Source: DAOTWY01 sp003696565 (GTDB lineage: Bacteria > Chloroflexota > Anaerolineae > Aggregatilineales > Phototrophicaceae). From it: a DNA stretch of 18,805 nucleotides. The translations under genes were made by a program, and so were the position numbers. Below are positions 1 to 8,800 of the stretch, one piece after another; within the stretch, counting starts at the first letter, position 1, and every line of letters starts with the position of its first letter. Location: contig DAOTWY010000117.1 in NCBI GenBank assembly GCA_034435635.1, positions 1-18,805 of the forward strand, in the 5' to 3' direction. Under the pieces are notes generated by a model, which was given only the letters and a program-made list of their open reading frames with translations, was not told the DNA's origin and did no database searches.

Positions 1-122
1 ATATTGCTAACTATAACAAAGCAATGTGTGAATTGCGAAAATCTATCAATTACCGTCGGCGTGAAAAAGAGGAGTTTTTGGCTCCTCTTTTTCCATGCTA
101 ATTAAGGGAGTTTAGTTTGACA
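1..122. other. Left-edge intergenic stretch
   Basis: No gene can be supported here. Two plus-strand frames are open from the edge to stops at 99-105, but both run through the hairpin at 64-92. They could only be the last residues of a gene outside the window, and neither shows a recognisable motif. The stretch holds the terminator listed separately. Confidence 0.5.
64..92 (-). terminator. Rho-independent terminator, probably bidirectional
   Basis: AAAAAGAGGAG (64-74) and CTCCTCTTTTT (82-92) form a perfect 11-bp stem around a 7-base loop. The A run on one side and T run on the other give a U-rich 3' arm in either direction. On the minus strand it lies about 30 bases beyond the TAA at 123-125, so it fits the end of the phosphatase operon. 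It could also end a rightward gene lying left of the window. Confidence 0.75.
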
Positions 123-191
123 TTAAGGACACCCATTATTGCTTGGCAGACCTGCTACGAGCGGGCAACTGTCGCTTGTGTCAAGGACTCA
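123..191 (-). other. In-frame continuation of the phosphatase gene beyond a TGA
   Basis: The phosphatase reading frame reaches TGA at 189-191, but the same frame continues for 21 codons to TAA at 123-125. The encoded residues begin VLDTSDSCP and end SNNGCP. With the preceding DND this reads as one more thrombospondin type 3/OmpA-style calcium repeat (D-x-D-[G]-V-x-D-x-x-D-x-C-P ... G-C-P), with the TGA exactly where the repeat's Gly is expected. GGA to TGA is one base change. It may be a recent nonsense mutation, a sequence error or a read-through site. Other genes here use TGA as a normal stop. Confidence 0.7.
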
Positions 192-2411
192 GTCATTATC
201 ACAAGCATCACCTATACCATCTCCATCCGTATCAGTTTGATCTGAATTTGGCGTATTCACACAGTTATCAGATGAGTCTGGCACACCATCGCCATCGGCG
301 TCTGGTGGCATAGTTGGCGGTGGTACGGGTGTGTTAGTCGGTGGTGGAACAGGTGTGTTAGTCGGCGGCACGGGTGTGTTAGTCGGCGGCACGGGTGTAT
401 CGGTTGGCGGTGGCACAGGTGTGCTGCTTGGCACGGGTGTGTTGGTTGACTGTGGAGGGGGGGGCGCATTGTTACCTGCTGGGCGCGGTGTACGGGTAGG
501 TGATGGTGTTGTTGTGTTGGTTGGTCTGGGTGTGGGGGAGGGTGGACAGCCACGCGCACGTTGTGTACCAAATGCCGCCGGACATTGATCAATGCCATCA
601 TGCACACCGTCACCATCGCTATCCGGGCAGCCATCAAACTCGACATCACCCTTATCGGTTGGACATTGATCATCTTCATCTAATACTGTATCGCCGTCTT
701 GATCGACGTATGGATTAAGGCAAACAGCATTCTCTACACCAGTTAGCAGTGTGACTAATTCATGATAATCTCGTGCTTCTTCATAGAGAATCGGTCCAAA
801 ATCACCGACGATTGTGCGGGTTGCAATATCCACAATCACCCGTGAAGACGCAGGCATTTCAAACTCTGCTGAACCGCCCAGGGAAAGTTTACAATCACCA
901 TCTAAGGCACTGTAACAAGAAAATGTGACTTGGCGTTCATCCAGATACCGCGTAGAAAAACAGGTTGATTGTGAAACGAGCCGGATGTTGCGTTCTTCAA
1001 ACAGTTCCAGCTCTAACCCGCCAACGGTATATTGCCCGCCAACGACAAACATATCGCCCATAGGGTGAAATTGTAGGATGATGTTATTACGCGGATTGCT
1101 CACACGGTCAAATTCAATTTCTGTGTTAGGCTGAAGATAGAAGTTTGCCGGTTCATTAATTGGCTCACCACCATCAATTGAGATATATACCGGTTGTGAC
1201 TGGGAAATCAAATCTCTTTCTGTAACAGACCCAAGTGGCACATTATTCACCCCATATTGTAGCCCAACCTCACCAGGAACAGCCGCCGGAGGGCGTTGAG
1301 TCATGGTTGGCGTTGGGGTTGGGGTGCGGGTTGGCGTTGGCGTTGCTGTGTTGGTTGGGGTAACCGTTGGTGTATCGGTATAAGCGTCTTCTGTTTCACG
1401 CTGATTTTGTGTTGCTTCTAATGCGACCTGTGTTTCTTCCGCCGCGCTGAGTTCGCCACTGGTTTGTGAAAGCAAAATACCCATCAGGGCTAAAATTGCT
1501 ATCACAACGACAACCCCACCAGCCAAAAAACCTTTTGTTCGACGGCTCATGCCGGCACCGATCATGGTGGTTGCCTTACGGCGCGGGGATGGAATAAACA
1601 CTAATGAGATCGAAAAATTATCATAAGGACCGCGTGCAGAGGCATAGCTCATAATCATACGACCAGCACGCTGTGGATCATCATCCAAAGCATGGCGCAT
1701 TAACTCGTCTTCATGCACAAAGGGTAAGTTATCTGCTGGGTTGATATTCACTAAGCCATCTGAACAAGCAAAGACGGTATCCCCTTCTTTGAGGAGAAGC
1801 CCTTTTAACCCAAGCTGTTCTGCACGGGCTGGGTCTACCATATCACGCCCGCGTTCGGCATAAAATCCGATATCAACTTGGACTTGCGGGCTGACCCCGA
1901 TGGCACGAGTCAGATGAGAGCCATTCGGTAACATCTGCGCTTGCTCTGGGGTAAGCTCCCCCCGTAGAACGCGCTCATTGGCAACGGTATGATCGGTATT
2001 CAACCGAATTAAGCGTTCATCCCGGATGAGGAAGATGTAACTATCCCCAACACTAGCAATGAAAAGCCGCCCATAGGGGGGATTATCATTCATATTAATG
2101 GCGATGAGTGCAACAGTTGAATTCCCCCGTCCACCCAGCGTATTTAAGACTTGCTGATTTGCAAATTGGATCGCTTGGATCAACAAGTTAGGGATAAAGG
2201 TTTCAGTGCTTTGTTGAATAAATTGAATGATGCTTTGGGCGGTAATCATCGCAGCACGTTCACCAACATCACTGCCCCCAACACCATCGCAGACCATCGC
2301 AAGTTGAAGCAGCAAACCACCTCTGGTTTGCACAACCGCATCAGCTGCAAAGTCTTCTAACCGTTCTCTTGTGCCAAGGTCACGATCAGAAAAAGCCTGT
2401 AATTGATTCAT
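189..2411 (-). CDS. Membrane PP2C-type Ser/Thr phosphatase with extracellular Ca-binding repeats
   Basis: This 740-residue protein should remove phosphate from Ser/Thr residues in the cytoplasm, opposing the kinase encoded just upstream. PP2C motifs run through residues 1-275: RERLED (15-20), CDGVGG (41-46) with metal-binding Asp, VGDS (121-124), DHT (140-142), CSDGL (216-220) and GPYDN (261-265). A single membrane helix follows at about 294-316, preceded by basic residues, so the N-terminus is inside. The outer part has a Pro/Thr linker (347-374), an unrecognised domain (about 380-565) with several Cys, and two type 3 repeats (570-611). A TNTPVPP-rich linker (624-702) then leads to a final pair of repeats (704-740). 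The ATG has AGGAG nine bases upstream, overlapping the kinase stop, so the genes are translationally close. The frame continues past the TGA (separate entry). The catalytic call is secure; the outer domain's role is unknown. Confidence 0.93.
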   Translation of the reverse strand: MNQLQAFSDRDLGTRERLEDFAADAVVQTRGGLLLQLAMVCDGVGGSDVGERAAMITAQSIIQFIQQSTETFIPNLLIQAIQFANQQVLNTLGGRGNSTVALIAINMNDNPPYGRLFIASVGDSYIFLIRDERLIRLNTDHTVANERVLRGELTPEQAQMLPNGSHLTRAIGVSPQVQVDIGFYAERGRDMVDPARAEQLGLKGLLLKEGDTVFACSDGLVNINPADNLPFVHEDELMRHALDDDPQRAGRMIMSYASARGPYDNFSISLVFIPSPRRKATTMIGAGMSRRTKGFLAGGVVVVIAILALMGILLSQTSGELSAAEETQVALEATQNQRETEDAYTDTPTVTPTNTATPTPTRTPTPTPTMTQRPPAAVPGEVGLQYGVNNVPLGSVTERDLISQSQPVYISIDGGEPINEPANFYLQPNTEIEFDRVSNPRNNIILQFHPMGDMFVVGGQYTVGGLELELFEERNIRLVSQSTCFSTRYLDERQVTFSCYSALDGDCKLSLGGSAEFEMPASSRVIVDIATRTIVGDFGPILYEEARDYHELVTLLTGVENAVCLNPYVDQDGDTVLDEDDQCPTDKGDVEFDGCPDSDGDGVHDGIDQCPAAFGTQRARGCPPSPTPRPTNTTTPSPTRTPRPAGNNAPPPPQSTNTPVPSSTPVPPPTDTPVPPTNTPVPPTNTPVPPPTNTPVPPPTMPPDADGDGVPDSSDNCVNTPNSDQTDTDGDGIGDACDND
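315..460. repeat. Short tandem repeats encoding TNTPVPP units
   Basis: Units of about 21 and 24 bases, such as GTGTTAGTCGGCGGCACGG on the plus strand, recur at least five times with small changes. On the coding (minus) strand they encode the Pro/Thr spacer at about residues 660-702 of the phosphatase. Unit lengths are multiples of three, so copy changes would keep the frame. This is a coding minisatellite rather than a CRISPR array: there are no unique spacers. Confidence 0.8.
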
Positions 2412-2423
2412 GGCTAAACTCTC

Positions 2424-3353
2424 CTAAACTCGCGGAGGCGGAATTTCAATTTTCGTCTCCAGCAACTTAAGTACCTGTGGAATGGTTGGGCGGTGTTGTG
2501 GGTTTTTATTTAGCATATACCATACCACCTTCTCAATTTCTGGGGGGATATTCCCATTCATTTTTGCTGGATGCCCGTTCATAATCATCTCAGCTAATGC
2601 CGTTCGGTTAGCTTCATCACCAAAGGGATGTTTACCTGTTAACAACTCATAGGCGATGACACCCAATGCCCATACATCCGACGGGAAATAATCAAACGCT
2701 TGCTCAGTTGGTTGATACCCGTTCGGGCGCATCAATGTGCGAACCCGTTCTGGTGAAGCATAAGCCACCGTGGCAGCATTCACAGTGGGTTCAATACGCC
2801 GTTTTAATCCTAATCCAAAATCGATTAAGACCGGCATCGGCATTTGTTTGGGATGCGGCGGCATCCTAAAAATAATATTATCTGGCTTTAAGTCTCGATG
2901 TGCAACTTCTCGTAGGTGGAGATAATCTAAGATAATTGTGATCTGATAAATTAACTCCAGCCGATACCCCAAGCTGTATTTTCTCAGATTTTTGATGACG
3001 TTTTTTACCGTTTCGGTGGAGAGTAACTCCATCGCGAAATACCAGGGGGCACCAGGAAGCCCTGGCGCACGCCCAACATAATACCGCTGATTAAATTGCT
3101 CAATTGGTATAATACGCACAACACCAGGGTGGCGCAAATCGTTGAGCAATTCGGTCTCTTGTCGCAGCAATGTCTCAAAAATGTGATCATTTTCCATACC
3201 GATTCGTGCGATTTTGATCGCTACTTTTTTCCCATTTCGTTCTGCTATTTGCTGATCTAAGACGGTGGCTTCATAAACGCTAGACATGCCGCCTGTATCA
3301 GAAAGCAGGCGGTCTAGACGAAATGGACCGACAGGTGTTCCCCGTTTATACAT
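2424..3353 (-). CDS. Soluble Hanks-type Ser/Thr protein kinase
   Basis: This 309-residue protein is a complete bacterial eukaryotic-like kinase without membrane segment or sensor domain. Numbered from the ATG at 3353, it has a Gly-rich loop (GGMSSVYEA, about 21-29), VAIK with Lys47, the helix-C Glu (about 66), HRDLKPDN with catalytic Asp154 and Asn159, DFG Asp179, an SPE in place of APE (about 200-202), and DVWALGVIAYELLTG (about 226-240). All catalytic residues are present, so it should be active. A TTG six codons upstream (3371) is possible, but GGGAG lies 11 bases before the ATG and overlaps that TTG, so the ATG is preferred. It starts 5 bases after the vWA-FHA gene and ends 12 bases before the phosphatase, indicating one operon. 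Likely targets are the TQ-rich tail of its neighbour and the FHA proteins, by inference. Confidence 0.93.
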   Translation of the reverse strand: MYKRGTPVGPFRLDRLLSDTGGMSSVYEATVLDQQIAERNGKKVAIKIARIGMENDHIFETLLRQETELLNDLRHPGVVRIIPIEQFNQRYYVGRAPGLPGAPWYFAMELLSTETVKNVIKNLRKYSLGYRLELIYQITIILDYLHLREVAHRDLKPDNIIFRMPPHPKQMPMPVLIDFGLGLKRRIEPTVNAATVAYASPERVRTLMRPNGYQPTEQAFDYFPSDVWALGVIAYELLTGKHPFGDEANRTALAEMIMNGHPAKMNGNIPPEIEKVVWYMLNKNPQHRPTIPQVLKLLETKIEIPPPRV

Positions 3354-3358
3354 TGTGT

Positions 3359-5770
3359 TTAAATCTCCCAATCATCATCAACCGGTGGGTTATTTTGGTT
3401 ATCATCTGATAGATCAAAGTCTTCTGCATTGCGTCTTCCTTGTGAGGGACGATTTCCCTCTAATCCGCGATCTTGCGAATATTGTGTATCTGGATCAATA
3501 CCGTCTGGCATTTCCTCTTCAGCCTGTGCTGAATCATCCGCCCCTATTAGGGTTGGGTCGTCTAACCATGTATCAGCGGGTTCTGGTTGGGTATCTGGTG
3601 CGAAGTTTGGTGAAGAAGGTGCGCTAAAAATTTGTGTTGGCTCTTCACGCGGTGGAGACATATCCAACTGTGTCGGTTGCTCCATGGGTGGTTTTGAGAC
3701 CCCAGGGAAATCGATTTGCGTCGGTTGTTCCATAGGTGGTTTTGAGACCCCAGGGAAATTAATTTGTGTCGGTTGTTCCGGTGGGTTGCCAAAAGCAGGC
3801 TGATCTAGCTGGGTTTTCTGGCTATAGTCTAGTTGGGTTTTTTGGCTGCCCCATCCACCGGTGGATTGCGCTGGTTTTGCGGCATTAAAGCGAATTTGGA
3901 TGTGTGATGAAATTCCAATTGTTGACCCATCTCGCAGCGGCATTTCTTGATCTGGGATGAGTGGTACACCATCTAAATAGGTTCGGTTAGCTGAACCCAA
4001 GTCTTTAATCCAACTCTGTCCGCCACGCGTGTTGATTTCGCAATGCTTAGCACTCACAAATGGTTGTGGAATGGCATAATCACATCCAGCAGCGAGTTCC
4101 CGCCCAATCACAAATCTTTCCCGATTAATGGGGATAATTTGTCCCTGATTCATCCCCTGTAAAATCTGAATTTCACCATATACGGGACCAGTGGGGTTGA
4201 ACGCTTCATCAACCGGGCTATGACTTACGCCAAAGATTTGGGTTGCGCCGGCGACCATCGTTTTGGCGAATACCCCGCCTTGTTGCACAATCGCCTTACC
4301 GGGGCGTGTAAATAGCAAGAAAATTGTGACAATCGTCAAGATAATAACACCCACACCTAGCGATAAAATAACGGGCGTGGCGGTTTCTGCATCTAACTCC
4401 ACGACACCGCCGATATTAACTGCTTCTGGTGTGTTGGTAGGCACTGGGGTATTGGTTGGGGGCGGCGTATTGGTTGGGGCAGGGGTGCTAGTTGGTGGAA
4501 TTTGCGCCACACGGACTTCACCAGTGTGTTCTGTAGACGCACTTAACCCCAATTCGTCTTCAACAAATGCGCGTAAGATTAAGCGCGTGGTGGAAGCCGG
4601 TGTATTAAAACCACGTAAATCCCATGTGACGCTGATACGGTTTGCGCTGTCTAATATAAATGTATCTGGCACAATTGTTTGGATAATATTTTCTGTATCT
4701 GCATCAATGATCTCCACTTTAACATTTGTCAAATCACGCGGGACATCATCCGGAAAATCTACTTGAAGCATGATGGTGGTGTTGGGATTATCAAACGTTG
4801 TGTTATCTCCGCCAGGGAGGAACTCACGCGATGGGGTAAAATTCGTGTTTATAAATTCCACCGTTGGCGGTTCAAATTGTGGAGAATAATTAAATGTTTG
4901 CGTCACAAGACTACCATCTGGCAGTTGTACGGTGACAGTCACGTTCCGTGTGGGGGCGAGGTCTTGGTTAATGCTGCGATAGTTAACAAGATAATGTGTC
5001 CGATTGTGGTTAATGCGATCAAACAGCGTGGCTAGTTCATTTGATGCCACCACGCTTTCCCCTTGGTTAGCGGAAAGCTGACCGGATGGATCAGAAATAA
5101 ACCGCCCGCCGGTTGTTGTGGCAATCCGTGTATATGCTTCTAAACTGTCTGGGCGTGATCCAGCCTGGATAACATCCATTGGAACAGGGATAGAAGCGGC
5201 ATTATCTGTTCTTGTGGAATACATCAAGGTGCCAACAAGCAAGGCATGGCGCACATAATTAGGATAAGCACTGCTGATTGTATTCAATTCGCTGGCAACG
5301 TTGGGTAGTGCATCATTAACCCGGAAAGTGTTGGTACTGCTGCTCAGTGAATTGATGAGATTCACTGCTTCGGTTTGGTTATTGACTTGTACACGGCGAG
5401 GCGTTGTACTATCCATAATATAAAAAACTAGGATGTCGTCTGGGCGGTAATACGTATCGACATATGCTCGTAGCGTTTGCCGGATTAATGCATCGTTGCT
5501 ACCAATTGTGAGATCAACCAGAATGACCATCGCTACCGGTCGATCTGCCAATTCAGTGACGGTCAGGTTTGCCGTCGGTTCACTGATAGAAATATTATTA
5601 GAAGAAAGCCCGCGCACGGCTTGCTCATTTTGAAGCACAAGTAAATCTAACGAAATATCTCGGAAATCAGCCGTATCTGATTCCAGAATAACTAAACGTG
5701 TATCTTCTTGTGCGTTAACACCCATGATGAGCATTAAACACAACAGCATAAACCCCATCAATCGTTTCAT
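3359..5770 (-). CDS. Membrane vWA-like / FHA signalling protein with TQ-rich tail
   Basis: This 803-residue protein has a signal peptide (1-20, cleavage likely after VNA). A von Willebrand A-like domain follows (about 76-263, VAMVILVDLT core). Its metal site is imperfect, D-x-T-x-x-S instead of D-x-S-x-S. Next come a probable beta-sandwich region (about 300-420), a Pro/Thr linker (425-449) and one membrane helix (466-488). The cytoplasmic FHA domain (about 531-628) carries RFVIGRE (552-558), SAKH (573-576) and SANRT (593-597), the phosphothreonine-binding residues. The tail holds eight TQ dipeptides, six of them between 645 and 713, then an acidic end. The ATG has AAGGA nine bases upstream (5780-5784). 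It is first in an operon with the kinase and phosphatase. It plausibly couples an outside signal to a phosphothreonine switch; no exact homologue is recognised. Confidence 0.88.
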   Translation of the reverse strand: MKRLMGFMLLCLMLIMGVNAQEDTRLVILESDTADFRDISLDLLVLQNEQAVRGLSSNNISISEPTANLTVTELADRPVAMVILVDLTIGSNDALIRQTLRAYVDTYYRPDDILVFYIMDSTTPRRVQVNNQTEAVNLINSLSSSTNTFRVNDALPNVASELNTISSAYPNYVRHALLVGTLMYSTRTDNAASIPVPMDVIQAGSRPDSLEAYTRIATTTGGRFISDPSGQLSANQGESVVASNELATLFDRINHNRTHYLVNYRSINQDLAPTRNVTVTVQLPDGSLVTQTFNYSPQFEPPTVEFINTNFTPSREFLPGGDNTTFDNPNTTIMLQVDFPDDVPRDLTNVKVEIIDADTENIIQTIVPDTFILDSANRISVTWDLRGFNTPASTTRLILRAFVEDELGLSASTEHTGEVRVAQIPPTSTPAPTNTPPPTNTPVPTNTPEAVNIGGVVELDAETATPVILSLGVGVIILTIVTIFLLFTRPGKAIVQQGGVFAKTMVAGATQIFGVSHSPVDEAFNPTGPVYGEIQILQGMNQGQIIPINRERFVIGRELAAGCDYAIPQPFVSAKHCEINTRGGQSWIKDLGSANRTYLDGVPLIPDQEMPLRDGSTIGISSHIQIRFNAAKPAQSTGGWGSQKTQLDYSQKTQLDQPAFGNPPEQPTQINFPGVSKPPMEQPTQIDFPGVSKPPMEQPTQLDMSPPREEPTQIFSAPSSPNFAPDTQPEPADTWLDDPTLIGADDSAQAEEEMPDGIDPDTQYSQDRGLEGNRPSQGRRNAEDFDLSDDNQNNPPVDDDWEI
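3673..3780. repeat. 48-bp tandem repeat in the TQ tail
   Basis: 3673-3720 and 3721-3768 are near-identical 48-base units starting TCGGTTG, and a partial third copy begins at 3769. On the coding strand each unit encodes 16 residues, with PTQI followed by the FPGVSKPPMEQ segment. The copies differ at only a few positions, so the duplication is recent or kept uniform by recombination. The repeat places threonine-glutamine sites at regular intervals in the tail of the FHA protein. Confidence 0.9.
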
Positions 5771-5779
5771 AAGCAGGAG

Positions 5780-5866
5780 TCCTTAACAGGTGATCAAGAA
5801 TTAATCCACACAAGTCTAACACGAAATTTTTTGCGTTCAAACAAAAATAAGGATACTATGAACATA
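5780..5866. promoter_or_regulatory. Divergent, overlapping sigma-70-type promoter candidates
   Basis: Rightward candidate: TTGCGT (5831-5836), 17-base spacer, TACTAT (5854-5859), placing a start about 35 bases before the eccC-like ATG. Leftward candidate, read on the minus strand: TTGAAC (5840-5835), 16-base spacer, TAGACT (5818-5813), leading to the vWA-FHA gene, whose ribosome site AAGGA is at 5784-5780. The two -35 boxes share 5835-5836, so polymerase binding would be mutually exclusive. Each box matches the consensus at 3-4 of 6 positions, so this is a pattern match only. Confidence 0.4.
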
Positions 5867-5899
5867 AGATGATCTTTATCCCATGATTGAGTGAAGCTT

Positions 5900-8800
5900 A
5901 TGTCAAATAATTACGCAGATAGACCACCGCGTATACAACCTCAGTTGCCACAGCAAGAGATCGAAATTCCCCCACCACCGGAGAAGAATGCAGGCACGAG
6001 GCAATCTCTGTTAGAGATTTTGTTACCCCTGGTAACAATAGGCGGTTATATTTTTATGGCGGCGACCGGGCAAGGGCGCAGCATCGCGTTGATCATCCCG
6101 ATGGGGTTGGCAATGCTCGGCTCGGTGTATTTGTCTTTACGGCGGGCAAGTGAAGCCGAAAAAGAAATTGAGATCAAAAAAGAAGCTTATGCCAAACGGT
6201 TATTGGACTTGCGCCACGAACTCCGTAACTATCACCAACTCCAACGGGATTTTTACTACTATAATTATCCTGATCCAATCACTGCTGATAAAATTGCACG
6301 CCAAGAAGAACAAAGCCGTTCTGGTCCACGCCTGTGGGAACGTCGTACGAGCGATCAAGATTTTGGTGCAATCCGCTTAGGAATAGGGACACGTGCTTCT
6401 ACAGTGCGATACACAATCAGCATCAAAGACAACGATGAAGACCCACAGATGGATGATGCAATCCGCCTGAGCGAGGACTCCATGTATGTCAGTGATGTGC
6501 CGATTACCTTGCAACTACGATATGTTCCAGTGGCAAAAGATGATGAAACCGCCCCGGATATTCAGCATTCCCTGGGTATTTATAGTATTTCTACCGCTGC
6601 CCCGGATGCGCCACATCATATCAAATACAATGAAATCTACGCTTACATTCGTGCGTTATTAATTCATTACACAGCGTTTCATTCCCCGTTGGATACCCGT
6701 GTGTATGTAGTTGGTACAGAAGCCTCTAAAATTGAATGGGAATGGGCGATGCAACTGCCACATAGCCGAGTAGGGCAAAATGAAACCTTACTCTGTTTTG
6801 AGGGGGAACAGGCAAAAGTGCGTGATGAACTTGTGCCACGTGTCCCGTTGTTCCTCAAAGATATTAACAATACGTTACAGACCCGTGCACAACGCCTAGG
6901 CGATAAAGACAGCGGTGATGTGACCCTGCCATTTTTGCTTTTGGTGGTGGATATGTTGGGAATGCAGCCCGGAACAACAATGTGGGATATTGAATCCGAT
7001 CAGGCGATTTCCACCATTTTGCAACAAGGTCCTATGCTAGGGGCAGCTGTGATCTTCCTTTGTGGTGATGCCCGTAAAATCCCAAGTGATGCCCGTGGTG
7101 TGATAGAACTAGAACGCTTAGATAAAGAAAGTGTCGCTTTCCGCTATGCTGAAATCGGCGTGAATTCCCCGCGTTATGTTGGCATTGCAGATATGGTCAC
7201 CCGTCAACAAGAAGCTCTTGGGTTTGCACAACAACTCCAGCAATATCAGGTACGGGCAAGTGCTGCTGCATCACTTGTTAGTGCTATTGATTTACTTCAA
7301 ATGAATGAAGTGATTGATATTGATGAGTTGGAAATTCTGAAGAGATGGGAAGAAAGCCGCCGCCCAGATAAAGCGGAGTGGCCCCGCGTTAAACTCGGCG
7401 CAAAATCCGCTAGCGATGTCCGTGAGCTTGTGTTTGAGGCAAATGCAGACGGGGTTCATGCGATGGTGGCGGGGACAACCGGTTCTGGTAAATCAGAGCT
7501 GCTCCAAACCATGATCTTGGGGTTAGCAATACGATACGACCCAAGCATTGTAAACTTTGTGTTGGTTGACTTTAAGGGCGGTGGGGCATTTGATCCGTTC
7601 CGCACATTACCCCATGTGGTGGATGTGGTCACTAACCTAGAAGGTAGTGCGGTTGAGCGGATGTTTTCCGCTATTAAAGCAGAGTTAGACCGGCGTGGAG
7701 CAGTAAACGCCAAAAACCGCGTGGCACATATCGTTGAATATCGTAAGGAAGGGTATCATCTGCAACCGGCAGAAGAGGGTAAAGGTCCTTTCCCACATTT
7801 GTTTATCTTCATTGACGAATTTGCGGAAATGGTTGCAGAAAACCCAGAGTTTAAATCTCAATTTGATAGCATTACTCGTTTGGGGCGTGCTATTGGTGTC
7901 TCGCTGATCCTCGCAACACAGCGTCCTGCTGGTATGGTTACTGATCAGATGCGTGCTAACATCAAGATGAAAATCTGTCTTCGTGTTGAAACGCCAGATG
8001 ACTCCCGTGAGTTATTGCGGCGTTCTGATGCGGCTTATCTGCCACCGAGTATTCCGGGGCGTGCTTATGTTCAGATCGGTAATGAATTGCCGGAAATGGT
8101 GCAAGTGGCATACTCTGGTGGGACGTATCGCCGGGCACAAAAAGCACAGGAAGAAGCAGTCATTTGGTTAACCCGCCCCAAGCGTAAAGCGAGCAAAGAA
8201 GAGCGTAAGCCGGAAAAAGTCTTCCAAGCATTGACCCGTGAAATGCAACGATATGCTCGTGAAAAACCCGATGAAATTATCATCCAGCGTAAGCCCTGGC
8301 CCAACCCCTTACCCAAATATATGCCGCTAGGTGTGCCTTTAGACAAACTCGATGTCGTAGACACAGAATATCTCATACCGGAAGATCGTATTTGGTTGAA
8401 CGGTGGGAAAAAGCCAGAAAAAGGCACAGATTTATATTTAAACCGTGATGTTGCGGCATGGCAAACAGGTAATGGGAAATGGGAACCGCTGGATTGGGCT
8501 TCTCCACGTACATTAACCGCTGTGGTTGGTTTGATGGATAACCCTCGTGCAGCAGAACAACGCCTTTATACCATTGACCTGAAAAAATCTAATCCCGTGG
8601 TGTTCAGTGCGTCTGGTTGGGGGAAATCCACATTTTTGCGCACTCTGATTACCTCACTTTCCGCCACACACTCACCGGATGACTTATGGATTTATATCCT
8701 GGACTTTGGTGGGCTGAGTTTAGATGTCTTTAAGAACATGCCACACGTTGGCGCGGTTATTACCCCAGAAGAGGACGAGCGCATCAACCGCTTGCTACGG

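Noticed and set aside
1..105. Short open frames at the left edge
   Set aside because: They run through the terminator hairpin, are under 36 codons and show no motif.
123..191. TGA read as glycine (the SR1/Gracilibacteria code)
   Set aside because: The repeat would fit Gly perfectly, but the secretion ATPase and the M32 peptidase end normally at TGA, so the standard code applies.
315..460. CRISPR-like repeat array
   Set aside because: Units are 21-24 bases with no unique spacers and translate in frame to a Pro/Thr linker.
3354..3371. TTG start for the kinase
   Set aside because: It overlaps the likely ribosome site GGGAG, and the following ATG at 3353 is well placed.
4263..4766. Long open frame opposite the vWA-FHA gene
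   Set aside because: It lies antisense within a well-supported gene and its Gly/Val-rich stretch mirrors the Pro/Thr linker.
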